NCBI GenBank assembly: GCA_030602145.1
Contig: JAUWAH010000012.1
Location: forward strand, 1 to 15,320
Direction of reading: 5' to 3'
Length of the DNA stretch: 15,320 bases
Origin: Desulfobulbus sp.
GTDB lineage: Bacteria > Desulfobacterota > Desulfobulbia > Desulfobulbales > Desulfobulbaceae
Part shown: positions 15,087-15,320 of the stretch, piece after piece
How positions within the stretch are numbered: the first letter of the stretch is position 1
Layout: each line of letters opens with the position of its first letter
The notes under the pieces: model-generated
Database searches by the model: none
Told to the model about the DNA's origin: nothing
Seen by the model: the letters and a program-made list of their open reading frames with translations, nothing else
Made by a program: the position numbers and the translations under genes

Positions 15087-15320
15087 ATGCAAAACATCCA
15101 ATTGCCCCTGGCCGTTGAGGGGTACCCATTCATCCTGTTCAGCGGTTTTGCAACCCTGATCTTCAGCCTGCTCGGATGGCCCCTCCCGGCCGTGGCCTGC
15201 CTGCTGCTCACCGGTTTTATCACCTATTTCTTCCGCGATCCATCCCGCGTGGTGCCCGAGGCGGCCAACGCCGTCGTCTGTCCGGCCGACGGCAAGGTGA
15301 TCGTCGCCGGAGAAATCGAC
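15087..15320 (+). CDS. psd: Phosphatidylserine decarboxylase proenzyme, 3' partial (window edge)
   Basis: The first 78 residues are present; the gene runs off the right edge. The N-terminus has two hydrophobic segments (about 15-30 and 33-48), then the signature ITYFFRDPSRVVPEAAN and VVCPADGKVIVAGEID. These match the short bacterial Psd type (about 210-220 residues), which cleaves itself to a pyruvoyl enzyme and makes phosphatidylethanolamine at the membrane. The self-cleavage site near the C-terminus is outside the window. GGTGGAG precedes the ATG. It lies 39 bases after ilvN with no terminator, so it is probably in the ilv transcript. Confidence 0.92.
   Translation, partial: MQNIQLPLAVEGYPFILFSGFATLIFSLLGWPLPAVACLLLTGFITYFFRDPSRVVPEAANAVVCPADGKVIVAGEID

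Noticed and set aside
15087..15320. Truncated psd pseudogene
   Set aside because: The frame is intact to the last base; it is cut only by the window edge.

Overview
The window is high-GC Gram-negative DNA. Gene content points to a deltaproteobacterium (Desulfobacterota, most like the Desulfobulbales): an ilvB-ilvN-psd cluster, split YeeE/YedE transporter genes, sensor proteins that join periplasmic binding domains to cyclic-dinucleotide enzymes, an LPS-type KdnB oxidase and an apparent selenoprotein. This assignment rests on gene content and style alone; no ribosomal marker is present.

Left part (1-2375). The window opens inside a REC-GGDEF response regulator whose GGDEF domain keeps its signature but has changed both guanine-contacting residues; the Asp-to-Ser change is the one known from Hypr (cGAMP-making) GGDEF enzymes. 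Fifteen bases later comes a peroxiredoxin/thioredoxin-fold gene with an in-frame TGA at 807-809, exactly where the first Cys of a CxxC site belongs. It reads as a UPFC selenoprotein of 153 residues, with a plausible SECIS hairpin just after the TGA. Two tightly coupled YeeE/YedE half-transporters (sulfur or selenium compound uptake) follow.

Middle part (2388-8107). A membrane HD-GYP phosphodiesterase with a periplasmic binding-protein-like sensor ends overlapping the 3' end of a convergent thioredoxin-family gene. Divergent from the latter is a PfkB sugar kinase. Next is a DUF2971 gene on the minus strand, divergent from kdnB (Kdo 8-oxidase), which has a good promoter with an inverted repeat on its -10. 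kdnB ends at a 48-base perfect palindrome followed by a T-tract.

Right part (8108-15320). A gene-free stretch carries three degenerate copies of a small dispersed repeat. Then comes a large minus-strand THI5/NMT1-PAS-PAS-GGDEF-EAL sensor, a membrane-anchored TPR protein, and the ilvB-ilvN-psd cluster (acetolactate synthase and the start of phosphatidylserine decarboxylase). The cluster is driven by a near-consensus promoter with a 22-base perfect palindrome lying just past the expected start of transcription.

Three cyclic-dinucleotide proteins in about 12 kb (a probable synthase, an HD-GYP hydrolase and a dual GGDEF-EAL) suggest a signalling-rich region. The most novel combination is the Hypr-like GGDEF regulator placed directly upstream of a selenocysteine redox protein and a sulfur/selenium-type transporter pair.
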